Positions 21,426-31,738 of a DNA stretch of 64,000 nt are shown piece after piece. Origin of the DNA: Seminavis robusta (taxonomy: Eukaryota > Bacillariophyta > Bacillariophyceae > Naviculales > Naviculaceae); NCBI GenBank assembly GCA_903772945.1, contig CAICTM010000048.1, forward strand, positions 62,001 through 126,000, written 5' to 3'. A model generated the notes under the pieces. That model was not told the DNA's origin and made no database searches. It saw only the letters and a list, made by a program, of their open reading frames with translations. Every line of letters starts with the position of its first letter. Position 1 is the stretch's first letter. Both the position numbers and the translations under genes were made by a program.

Positions 21426-22425
21426 GAGGAAAAAATAAAAGTAGAAGAGGCGAGAAGGTTTGTAAGACTTGTCTCAGGAATGATAAAGGAATGAAAGATC
21501 GAGGTGCCATCTTGCAGTGTATATTGACCGGGGCGAAGCCAGCGGGCCTCAACCACGGGGCTCCAAAGGAACCACAGGCCCTTTCGGGCGGCTCCATTAA
21601 GGAGCACTGGAGATGGCACCAAATTTACGAACTTGTGAGACGTGTGTATGAACTGACCTTTTGATTCATGCGTGCATGCATGCCACTTTCGTTCAGCGAA
21701 GGCGGTGAGGATCAGCCTCGGAAAGCTGACCCCAGCACCCTCTCAAGGTTCAAACGAACTCCGAACTACGGTGACATGCATGCATGCTGTTCATTAGCTA
21801 GCGGACCGTACATGTGTGATGATGGAGTGGGTCTTCTTCGTCTTCGTCTTCAACCAAACGACCGACCGACCAAACCGACACCCGCGAACCAAACGTCCAC
21901 TGGGCTCTCCTTGAAGATCGCCCAGCTTCCATATGGTCGCAGGTTTCCCATCTTCACTGAACACATGACCACTCCCACAAAGGACTCGGAGCACCAAAAA
22001 GGCATCATCATTGTCGTCGATGAATTGTGAATTGAGGAGGGCGCAACGACCAGTTGGTAGAAGAGTGCGAAACAAGCAAAAGCAACGGCAACGATTCTCA
22101 TTCAATCATTCGAAACGACTAGTTAGGCCAAAACCAAAATCAGTTTCAAAATGAAATCGAACTTGAACGAAACCATTCTGCATGGTATCTGCTACGACTG
22201 TACTGGCAGCGCACCGTGATGAATTTTTCCAAGGTTGTTTTTGAAAGTGACACGTCGAACGGGAGTCAAATCAAAAATAACGCGTCATTTGAAATGACGT
22301 CAGCCGTGATGGGAGTTGAAGTTTTAGGCTACTCTGAGGAGATAGCCAGTCTACCAGCTGGTAGCTAGCTAGCTGGGGGCGAGGTTCGAGGTTCAGTCAC
22401 GGGTCATTTTCGGTCCACGACTGCA

Positions 22426-22488
22426 TTGGAACGGGACCGAGGATGCTTGGAACGGGACCGAGGATGCTTGGAACGGGACCGAGGATGC
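22426..22488. repeat. 21-bp tandem repeat, three copies
   Basis: TTGGAACGGGACCGAGGATG plus C occurs three times without a mismatch, followed by a partial fourth copy (TTGGAACA). Intergenic. Confidence 0.9.
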
Positions 22489-22969
22489 TTGGAACACGAC
22501 TGATTCTGGGTTCAGTATGATAGCTGCGGCTTACCGTATGCCAGCCAGCTGCTTGGCTTCCAGATTTGCAGACACCGGAGGGCTAGCAGCATGCTCTCAA
22601 TTGTGTTCGTCTGAATAGATCAACCCAATAGTAGCTCCATATGATGAAGTGAGTGCCGTGTAGTCGAAGAGTGTGGCAGTGTGGCAGATTCTGTGTGTTT
22701 GTAGTCCAAGCGAAGCAACAAAACGTGGGTCGTCTTCCTGATCCCGCATGAATTCTTTCGCTGCTGAGGCTGCTGCCCTTAGTGCCAGTAATATGCTAAA
22801 CCATATCGGCACTGACACAATCAAGTCCAACCATCCCAGCGGTACGGATCGTCATCTTCCTTGGAGCTAAAACATCTTATGATACGTGAACCTGCTGTCA
22901 AGTAAGTGTCAATGAATCTAGATCGATTGCATCAATATTGGAGTGATGATACCGTATAAGCCAAGTTAG

Positions 22970-24211
22970 TTAGTTACTAGTACTCGCTGCTGCAACGACA
23001 CATGGGTTCCAGAGCAAAAAGGGTCCCACAAAATCCGCAAAGGAAGTCATTCCCACCCATTCGGGTCCGACCACCAGGAGAGCCACTGGCAGTGCTTGTG
23101 TCAACAAGGTTTCTACGAGGACCTTGACTTCCCCCATTGTAAGAAGTGGCTCGCTGCTGACTTTTTGTGTTGCTGTCGTTTCATTGTAATCGTCGTTTTT
23201 CTTCTGCTTGTCCTCTTGTTGTTTGCTGCTTGCGGCGGCAGCACTAAGATCCGCATCGAAAATCGATTGTGACATGGTAAAGAATCCTGCCGACATGATG
23301 AGCGTCAAGTAGAGAGACAAGACGACAAAATAGAGTTCTTGTGCCCGGCCAATCGTAGTCCGCTGGGTTGCCACTCCTGCCACGGTTTCTGTCAAGAATC
23401 CTACGGCTTGTACACTGGCGAGTACCCCGACGGCTCCAAAAATGCAAAACATGACGACTTGTGCCGCTCGTTTCTTGGGAGTGTCGGCATTGATAAAGGC
23501 GGCTGTCAATTTGGATTTTTGTTTCAAGCCGTGGCCCATACAGTGTGTCAAGATGGGACGGGCCCAAAATTGATGTTCCCATTGAAACTGAGACGAGTAT
23601 AGTTCCGAGGCACAAATGAGGACCGTCCACCAATAGAGGAGGGGCGTCATAATGGCCGCCACCAGGGGCACTGCGGCATCTACCATGTCATTGTTGGTAG
23701 TATTGCGTGCCAAGAATATGAGACAGGACAAGGGCATGGCCGTAAACTGGAGACCCGCGACATACATAATGGCCAATCCTCGGACAAATGCCCGTTGGTC
23801 CACCCCGTAAGACTGGTAGCGACTGGGATGAGGGACAATCCAAAAGACAACGGTGGAGTTGACAACGATCAAGGCGGTCGACAGAAACTTTAAAAAACCA
23901 ACGGCAAAGCCATTCACAGCGCTTCCGTTGTCAACATTATCCATCAGTACTCCTGGAACCATCAGGTAAGCCAGATAGGGCGCCGTCAACACGAGAGGAA
24001 GTCCCGTCAGGACATGGATTGCAAATGCCTTACTGCTACTGTTGCTCGTCTTATTGTTGGAGTCAGTGGAGAACAAAGCATTCTTCAAGTGATGCTTCAA
24101 CGCTTTGTGCTGCCGCCATAAGCTCTCTGCAAACCGTAGAAACAGCCACAACAAAGAAGGTGCAGTTAGTGCTAACACCAAGGAGGCTGATTCTGATGCC
24201 GGTAACTCCAT
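22970..24211 (-). CDS. multi-pass membrane protein of unknown family
   Basis: A single-exon frame of 413 residues with about eight hydrophobic spans, for example near residues 8-26, 63-88, 103-128, 143-168, 180-203, 250-275, 290-315 and 375-400. Basic loops (WRQHKALKHHLKNAL) and a Lys/Asp/Asn-rich, poorly ordered loop (about 328-350) face one side. I recognise no transporter or enzyme signature. The short, Ala/Thr/Ser-rich end and the lack of a plastid presequence give no targeting clue. It may be a diatom-restricted protein. The start is the first Met and is immediately followed by a plausible membrane segment. The coding call is based on length, clean hydrophobic pattern and lack of competing frames. 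Confidence 0.7.
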   Translation of the reverse strand: MELPASESASLVLALTAPSLLWLFLRFAESLWRQHKALKHHLKNALFSTDSNNKTSNSSSKAFAIHVLTGLPLVLTAPYLAYLMVPGVLMDNVDNGSAVNGFAVGFLKFLSTALIVVNSTVVFWIVPHPSRYQSYGVDQRAFVRGLAIMYVAGLQFTAMPLSCLIFLARNTTNNDMVDAAVPLVAAIMTPLLYWWTVLICASELYSSQFQWEHQFWARPILTHCMGHGLKQKSKLTAAFINADTPKKRAAQVVMFCIFGAVGVLASVQAVGFLTETVAGVATQRTTIGRAQELYFVVLSLYLTLIMSAGFFTMSQSIFDADLSAAAASSKQQEDKQKKNDDYNETTATQKVSSEPLLTMGEVKVLVETLLTQALPVALLVVGPEWVGMTSFADFVGPFLLWNPCVVAAASTSN

Positions 24212-25549
24212 TGTCCTGTCTTATTGTTTGCCTTGGGTGTATGATAGCAACTACCTTATTTGCTTGTTTATGTTGGAGGTGGATGTTGTTCTGGTGGCTT
24301 TGTTTTCTGCGATGAGCTTGGTATATGTACAGTACGATTGCGGTGACGTCAGACAGCAAGTTACGTCACATTCTCAAAAGCTTGACTGGACCTAGACGTC
24401 CACGTGACTGGGTGTCTGGACAAACCTGTGAAGAAGTGGCGCCGGGTGACAGCAAGGTGTGTTACTGTACCAGTACGACTGTACCGATACACTTGTATTG
24501 AAGGGATCTCTGCCTCGCTACCATAGTAGCTATTCTGGAGTACTCGATTAGCTCTCTTGTGGACCTGCTTTTGTACGTATAGCGGAAGGTACCGGTGTGC
24601 ATCTGGTGCACCCGGTCAGATCGAAACGCTTTGAAAGAAGCAATGCTGCGCTGTTTCATTGCTGGCTGGCTGGCTGCTGCTTTTTCACCGTACAGTGTAT
24701 CCCTTTGTGGGTCGCTCGATCTCTGATGCCACCAGCTAGGTTGATTGAACCCGCAAACGAACGAGATAGTCTTGCAAAAAGGTGTCATCCTCTCGGGAGC
24801 TCCAATGATGCAATAAGAAAAACCCGCAAGAAATGGGATTCAACTCAGCCACCGACTTTGTCATTAGACTCGACTCCTGAGCAGATGAGATGCTTAATTA
24901 AAACCAGCAATCTATTGCTCTATAGTAGTCCTCAGGATACATCCGAGCTGCTTCGTTTGCAGTCCACAGATGTGGACCCTCGGTTGCCAACTCACAGCTG
25001 TCTGAGGGGAGTCGTGCGGTTTGCTGGCTGGGATACTAATTGTGCTACCGGTAGTAGTCGCGGTAGCGCCTCCATGCTAATAGAGCCCACCACCAGGGAA
25101 TCTAATCTCTTCCACATCTTTCCTTCGGTTGCCATCTTCGCAGCGGAGAGCAACCTGTAGCCCAAATAACCAGCACGGTCGAATAAGGTGTACTAGTATC
25201 GGTAATCGGTTCGTAGGCATGGCACCGGTAGACTAGGAACAGTCGAGAACAGATCTTTGGCTTGTTTGCTATGCCTTTTTCACTCACACTTCTGAGAATA
25301 CACGAATACACTACAACATGTACAGTCCTTTTAACCCTCACCACAACCCCCAAAACAGCAAAGACAATTGAGGGAAAAGGAAGGAGCCGTTCAATCGTGT
25401 CGTACTGCTGTCGACATGTCATTGGACTGAACCAGCTCAGGACTTGATTTGCCGGGCTTCGAGCTCACAATTTGGATTGAAAGCACAACACCGGGTAGCT
25501 CGATCTAGCTAACAGAACACAAATCACAACAGCAAGACATAAAATAAGA
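24212..25549. other. intergenic, nothing recognised
   Basis: This lies between the divergently transcribed membrane protein and RVxTF member 3, so it should hold both promoters. A TGACGTCA-like motif (GGTGACGTCAG, about 24341) lies about 130 bases upstream of the membrane-protein start; in diatoms such CRE-type sites occur in CO2- and light-responsive promoters, but one site is weak evidence. A 187-codon frame (24597-25160) has no recognisable content. Confidence 0.4.
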
Positions 25550-25927
25550 ATGAACCAAAACAGTGAAACTAATTATAATAGCCCGATGATGCCTGCCATC
25601 ATTGAGGAATCTGATTCTTCATGCTACAGTGAATTCGAGAATGATGTTTCTCTCTCCTCGTCTGGACGGTCGTTCCGGTCTCTCTGTCGATCAGATCCAA
25701 CGGAAAGCTTCACCAACAATGATTTGCGAGATCTGATTGACCTAGACATTACCGTTCATGGAAAACGACAAGAAGAGCAAGAATCATCTGAAACCACTGA
25801 GACTGGGCGCATCTCCATACAGGATGTGGCAGCGGGGTTCCTACAAGACCGAGTCACCACCTTTTGCAAGAACATTGAAACCATCAAAAAGCTAGGAAGT
25901 GAGACCACCTGCAGTATTCTTAGATAG
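25550..25927 (+). CDS. RVxTF-family protein, member 3 (unrecognised family)
   Basis: The shortest member of the family, 125 residues, intronless. It has an acidic/Ser-rich N-terminus (IEESDSSCYSEFENDVSLSS), an Arg/Ser-rich segment (GRSFRSLCRSDP), the block NDLRDLIDLDITVHGK and the conserved C-terminal block FLQDRVTTFCKNIETIKKLG, then a short end. The family blocks fill almost the whole protein, so it shows the minimal architecture: acidic Ser patch, DLID-type block, RVxTFxxNI block. There is no targeting signal. It lies about 270 bases from the end of the converging ThrE-type gene. Confidence 0.72.
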   Translation: MNQNSETNYNSPMMPAIIEESDSSCYSEFENDVSLSSSGRSFRSLCRSDPTESFTNNDLRDLIDLDITVHGKRQEEQESSETTETGRISIQDVAAGFLQDRVTTFCKNIETIKKLGSETTCSILR

Positions 25928-26197
25928 CGGGGCTAATAGTATGCACATTGGGGGCATCAATGTACATACCAGCACTATACAGGTACCTACGAGAATGCAA
26001 CAAATAACACCAGGGATTTAGGCTAGTAGAAAACATTAGAAGACCATTACTGGAACTAAGAAAGCAATATAGAAAGGACATTTCGCCTCGCATTGGAATC
26101 GAATCTGATACAAATGGAATAGTTTCAGCTTTGCATGGACAACATGATGTCGGAAAAAGGGCAAGAGTTCCTCGGCGGATGGTTACTTGCTTGTTGC

Positions 26198-28534
26198 TTA
26201 GAAGTAGAGCATGGTGACAGCTTGAGCGGTTTCCTGTCTACGGTGTTGTCGTCTGTCACTGCCACTGCTGGGACCATGGCGCAGGTCGTTTGATTTGTTC
26301 TTTCCTGGTTGTTGCCACATGAGACCACGAGTGGTTCCGAGAAGCGTGGGGCTACACAGAATGGTACCTGTCCAACCACCAATACCGATAATGATGGCCC
26401 TTATGATGATGTCGCTAAAGAAGCTCCCGTCAATGGTTGTCGAATACAACGAAGTCACCAAGTAGGCACCAGGCACAAGTACATACAGCCCAGCTACCGT
26501 GTTGCCAACAGCTTGACGCCCCGTGAATCGAGAGACCAAACCAGCACTGAATGAAACCAGCGAAGCCGAGACAAAGTTGTTGAGTTCGTTGCTGGCACCG
26601 ACTTTGGAGAGACCATAGTTGGTTCCATAAGCCAACACTCCGTGTAGTGCCATGGGCAACAGATCCCGAGGAAGTGGATTGAAGAGGCCAGACCACGAGA
26701 GCGCAGCCAAGGGGACAAAGAGCAAGTACCACAACTGGTCAATCCCATGTGTGCAAGCTTCAAACTTGATATTCTCCGGGTCGCCCATGATGGAGGCTGC
26801 CATGTACTGACCAAACCGAAGAAAGTAGGCAATCAGACCTGAAACAGCAACATGTGAGTGGCAGCTGGAGCGGTGTTGGACGTAATGCGCAGTGTCCTTT
26901 GCTTACCGGTGAAGAGAATTCCCTCGAGCAAATCAGCACCACCAGCCACAGTGTGCTTGCTCATAAGCTCAATGATACTAAAGATGACTCGAAAGCCCTG
27001 CAGAAGGTCCAAGACACCAGCGACTGCCATGGATGCAAAGCAGGTGTGGTCTGGCCATATCAAGGCAATCAAACCAGCCGACAAGCCCACTACGAAACTG
27101 GCAATGACCTCGTAGATGAGACGCTCCTGTTTGGATAACACGGACGAAGTACCAATGGATGCCACCAACACGGCCAGAAATCCAGCCACCATCATGTCAA
27201 ACCAAGAGCCATTGAACCAAAAGGCGCACGCGCCAGCTGACGCAAAGACTCTGTAGGCAACAATCAACCAAGGATTCGTCTTGTTGGAGGGATCTTCCTC
27301 TTCCTTGTCAATGACATCCATTTTTCTCATTGCCTCCATGCACGCCAAGCGCGAGAAGAGCTCTCGCTCTTCCTCCGTCACGACCCAAAAGTCTTTCAAC
27401 ATATTCGGGCGCTGTGGCGCTGCAGCCAAGCCATCGTCATCTTCGTCTAGACTGATTTGGTTGTTTCCTCCATACTCTCGAGAGTTGACATAGTAGAACA
27501 GTCCTTGATTCTTGCTGGCAAGGCGTAGAATCTTCCTGGCCAGGACCAAGGGGTCTTCAGTCAATCCAAATGACCGAACGCTCTCACCTCGAGCTGCCCG
27601 GAGAAACTGACGGGGGTGAGGGAAACGAGCTGGGACGTTGCTCACGGCTTCCACGTTACTAGCAAAGGTAGCCAGTCTCACAGCGACCTTCTCCATGGCA
27701 TCTTTCGGTTTATAAAAAGCAAGCGTGTGAGTGAGTGAGCAGGGATGTGCAGCTACTAGCAAAGCAAGCTGTGTCAGGACAAAAGTAGCTCGAGCGTACC
27801 CATTTTGCGAATGTTGAAGCCACGGTCAATCTGGAACATGCTGGTAGTTCCAGCAGCTGGACTGTACACAAAAGCTTTCCGTGGAAAGAGCATCCAGTTC
27901 ACATGTGGCTGGCCCTAGTAACATGATGGGAGACCGGATGGGTTCAAAGCATGAGCCAAGTCAAATAGTTTCAATGACATCCTCTGACGCCGTCCCCGTT
28001 TACCCAACGTACCGTAAGCCCTTCCGCTGTTTTCTGCATTACCGGAGCCAAAGACCATAGTGGAGCTCCACCGGCATACAAGTCTCTGACAATCTCTCGC
28101 AAGACAAACTCCTGATCGCGAATTCCTCCCTTCTCGGGCATGCCAAAGATTTCCAAATATCGACGCAATAGAATAAGACATCGTGCTAGTCCGGCCAAGG
28201 ACTCATTCATGTCCTCGTCTGACTGAGGATCGGCAAAGAAGGATCCTCCCACCACGAGCCAACGGAGATAGTGCCACAAGTTCTTGGTAGCAGGAAAGTA
28301 CAGCCTCCAATTGTAGAAACGTCCCTCCTTGGACGACTCAGATCGATCCGAAGAACAGCCCACAGAGGCAGTTTCATGTAGTTCAGCTTCCGCGTCACTG
28401 CTGTTCTTTGTCGCTTCGATGGGCACTTCGCCATTGAAGTAGACTTGGTTCTTTTGAGACTTCTCTTCCTCGTACCCGGTCGGTCTAAGCTCGCAGCTCT
28501 GATATGATGGCGGCGTGTTCAACAAGGATGCCAT
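26198..28534 (-). CDS. ThrE/Prm10-type membrane transporter (four exons)
   Basis: Exons are 28534-28013, 27914-27800, 27701-26907 and 26838-26198. The introns (98, 98 and 68 nt) all have GT and AG ends, and splicing keeps one frame of 690 residues. The family is ThrE (threonine/serine exporter, DUF1212, with fungal Prm10): an N-terminal cytosolic domain and about ten membrane helices in two bundles. Here residues about 100-270 match the cytosolic part, with LARCLILLRRYLEIFGMPE, HVNWMLFPRKAF and RLATFASNVEAVSNVPARFP; the membrane half follows, with GGADLLEGILFTGLIAYFL spanning the last splice junction. Members in bacteria export small amino acids; the substrate in diatoms is unknown. Acceptor 2 (CGAAAG) is weak in pyrimidines, so that boundary is the least certain. 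A (CTGCTATG)4 repeat lies just upstream of the start. Confidence 0.87.
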
Positions 28535-29935
28535 GGTTTCACTGCTATGCTGCTATGCTGCTATGCTGCTATGCTAGTATTGGTACTGGTAGTCTCGGGT
28601 TGGAGCTTTTCGCGGTGCTCTGGATTGTTTTGTGAGCAGTCGACATTGGATCTTTCTTCTAATGTATGTATGTGTGAAGATCCTCTTTTGCGGAAGGGAA
28701 AGAAAGTTGCCAGCACGACTGTTCCGTGAAAATGATGCTCCTTCTTGCATTTTCCGTGCCCGTGCACGGATCCACTCCCATCCACTTACTTACTCCAAAC
28801 CTGAGTGGTGCAAACAAGCTTGGGAAGGCGAACAGGTTGTTGAAGCCCAGGCAGCAGGAGAAGGGTACCTCCCGCTGGCAGCAGTGAAGCAGAGGAGAAG
28901 GGCTGGGCGATGACGAGCAGTTGGAAGCGTTATTAGGCGCTTGGTCTACAGTCTTCATCCTTTTGAAATTGCAGCCATTTGATAAAATGATACCTAATAG
29001 GTACTAGCTAGTAGTAGGAATCTGTTTGCTTGCTTGTTCCCTGTGGCGGCTTGGCTGAAGCAAGACTGCCCACCTTTGAAAGCAGTGTCACTACGTATGG
29101 TGATAGCCAAGAACGAGTGGTTCGCTGCCTTCCGAACTTGGCCAAATGCAAGAACAAAAAAAACTGAACGTCTAATAACGGATTCAGACGAGATGTGCTT
29201 GAGGACTACCCACGAGCTAGGGCTCGGGTATTTCCCACAGTCAAGTCTGCTCACCGGCCAAATGCAAGAACAGATGCTCCGGGGGGTGGACTTATACTAC
29301 ACTGTCCGTACAGGACCGACATCGTCGACACACGAGCGGGTGCTATCGCTGGAATAGCTTCTAAGACTTAGATGTTGATTTTAATTAAGATTCTTATTCC
29401 TGAGTCTTTAGTAGAAGACTGCGAAGCTTACCGGTACCAGTTAGAGTGTCTGGAGTTTAGTTGGCGGGTTGCTTGGTTGGTTGGGTTTGGCATTTGTCTC
29501 TTTGAACCTGCTTCCCACTTAGCCCTACCCTAATCAGCAGCAGCAACCTAGTAGAGCTAGTGATGGTGGAATAAACATGCTGCGTGTGAGTTGTTGTAGT
29601 CGGGAAGGCGGCTCTGATGTTGTGGATCTGGCCTGTCTCTGCTGCTAGCTAGCTGGCCACATGCATATACAGGTAGCACCCTCGCTTGTCTTGTGGGAGT
29701 GGAATGGTGCTGAAAACACGAAAGGATCCGATTCGATTCGATTCGTTCGACTCGATTGTAATCATGATCGCGCTCGGGCAGGCAAGCAATCGCGGATGCT
29801 TGGGCAGTCGAGAATCGAATCCTGCTTGGATCTTTTTCAGTTCACACAAAGCCTTCTCACAATCTCCAAGAGAAAGAACCATAAAAACAAACAACAAATC
29901 CAATCAACACCAATAAAGAAACATCAACAGCAACC
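28535..29935. other. divergent intergenic region, nothing recognised
   Basis: About 1.4 kb between the ThrE-type gene (minus) and the MsrB-like gene (plus). Frames up to 107 codons have no domain. One TACCGGTA palindrome is present near 29429. GATTCGATTC-type short repetition occurs around 29725-29760. Confidence 0.4.
28542..28573. repeat. 8-bp microsatellite (CTGCTATG)4
   Basis: Four exact tandem copies of CTGCTATG lie 8 bases upstream of the ThrE-type start codon, hence probably in its 5' untranslated region. Copy number could be polymorphic. Confidence 0.9.
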
Positions 29936-30788
29936 ATGGGCAACAGCGGCAACCAAAAGACGTTCCCTCCTCCCTGTGTTATGGGCACTGAGGAAATCAT
30001 GTCCAAGAAAGCACATGGAACTTCCGCCGTGTAAGAAAGATGATGATATTGATCGAAACGCTCGATACTACTAGCTATACTAGCTTGTACCCTTTTCTCA
30101 CCACATAAAATTCTTTGTCCTTCTCTTAGTCCTATTCAAGAGAACCTCCGTTGGGGATGTGACAAGGAAACTGCCAGTCGAATCTGCAACTACAACAGGC
30201 ACTATGCGGAGCACAGGTAGGATACTGGACCATATTTTTATTTATTTGTGCGTGGTTTTTTGGAAATTCTCACTTGTTTTGTCATTTTTATTACATGTAC
30301 TGTATTTTTTAACAATTAGTGGATATTTCGAGAAGAAGCCCCTCTTTTTGGAGGAATGCAAGACTGCCAACGGTGGTGAAATCAACTTTTACGACTCCAA
30401 CACAGGCAAGGTCCTCTTTTCGGCTCCTCGAGGACGTACCATGGACGAATTCTTGGTGGAAAGCCGTGCCCATGGATGGCCCAGCTTTCGTGATGCCGAG
30501 GTCAACTGGGAATCGGTCCGTTGTCTCCCGGATGGTGAAACTGTCAGTGTCGATGGTGAGTGCATGTCTGATGTCTGAGTGTCTGAGTACCTTCCTGTAT
30601 TGCCTTTGTTCCTGCATTGCCAATCTGACTGTCACTCCTCATTCTTGTCCCCAAACAACCCATTCAACAATCTACTTTTTCTAATTTTGAATAAAAAAGG
30701 AACACATTTGGGACACAATTTGCCGGATCGTTCTGGTTCCAGATACTGCATCAACCTCGTTTCCGTTGCTGGAAACCCTGTGAATTGA
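29936..30788 (+). CDS. MsrB/SelR-like methionine sulfoxide reductase domain protein (four exons)
   Basis: Exons are 29936-30030, 30130-30216, 30320-30555 and 30700-30788; every intron has GT and AG ends and the spliced frame encodes 168 residues. The protein has the MsrB core signatures HGWPSFRD (about 112-119) and GTHLGHNLPD followed by RYCINLVSV (about 140-162). Cys156 corresponds to the catalytic Cys (or Sec) of MsrB, which reduces methionine-R-sulfoxide. The two CxxC zinc pairs of many MsrBs are not present in the usual form; instead there is an N-terminal WGCDKETASRICNYNRHYAEHSGYFE-like region with two Cys (42 and 51). I therefore call it MsrB-like and do not claim activity. No plastid or secretory presequence is visible, so it is probably cytosolic. 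Neighbouring genes do not suggest a pathway. Confidence 0.86.
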
Positions 30789-31738
30789 ATTGAAGCCAAT
30801 GATGGATCGAGAGGACCCAGATTGTAAAAGACACTGGAAGCAAACAATATTGTGCAAGTGCAAGGAAACGAATCAAAAAAGCTTGTGGCCAGAAAGGGAC
30901 GCTGATGGCGCGAGAAAATACGAATTAATCGACTAGTAGCAACCGACTTTTGCAGCAATGCGATATCTGTCTTTCTCAGTGCGTGTTCCCGCTAGGAGTG
31001 CGTCGGCATTCCTTGGCGACTCAGCAATAGAACAAACGCCTCTGCCTGCCTGCCTCAGAGCCACCCTTTCGATAAAGCTGCACTGCTTTGGCAGAAAGCA
31101 GAGCGAGGTCATTCAACCAACCTATCTGATGACCTATCTCTCTCTCTCTCTCTGAAGTTTGGGCGTCATCATGTTTGGAGCCGATCGGCTTGATGCAAAC
31201 ATGATCAGCGCGGAAACGAAGGCGCCAATAGCACGGGGAAGAAGTGGCGGCGAGAGATTTGCTCGATTTTGGCCATCTCATCGCCGCTGTCCGGTCCAAC
31301 AAGGACACTGATACTAGCTAGTACCGGTAGTCGCTAGAGTATCAATACATCTGTACCAGATGACTTTTGATTGCTACCGGTACCATCCTTTCAACTCCAG
31401 CAGTTGATTCTTTGCGAACAAACCACAATACCTATGAGGCATGCACAAACAATTGTGCGTATCAGTACCCCCGTTCCGGTTGGGTCGCGCTGATCGGTGA
31501 TGTTAGAATCTAATCGGATCTACAGCCAGCTTTGCAGGCTATTCAGTACAGCTACGTTGGATACTTAACAAAGATTTACTTCTGAAAGATTTAAAGGGTA
31601 GAATCTGGTGTTGCAAGCTCACATTTTCGGATGTCAAAGCAAGGACTGCTTACCGACGCTATGGCAATTGTGTTACTGTATTGACTTGGGTTGCCCATGG
31701 TCATGCTGTTGACGTTGTACATGTAGAAGAAGAACATC
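30789..31738. other. intergenic with CT microsatellite
   Basis: About 950 bases without a gene. A (CT)n tract of about nine units lies at 31136-31153. Two TACCGGTA palindromes occur at about 31321 and 31376. The last few hundred bases should contain the SNARE gene promoter. Confidence 0.45.

Larger units (their letters stand above)
19033..22969. other. gene-poor region with minisatellites and tandem duplications
   Basis: Nearly 4 kb without a supportable gene. Frames of 100-218 codons on the minus strand between 20160 and 21620 are translations of the CCACAGGAACCACCAACAGC minisatellite and its flanks (Gly/Cys/Trp-rich) and are rejected. Frames at 19446-19952 lie in GATTC-rich sequence and show no domain. 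A 77-codon frame (minus 22597-22830) is unsupported. The repeats are listed separately. Confidence 0.45.
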
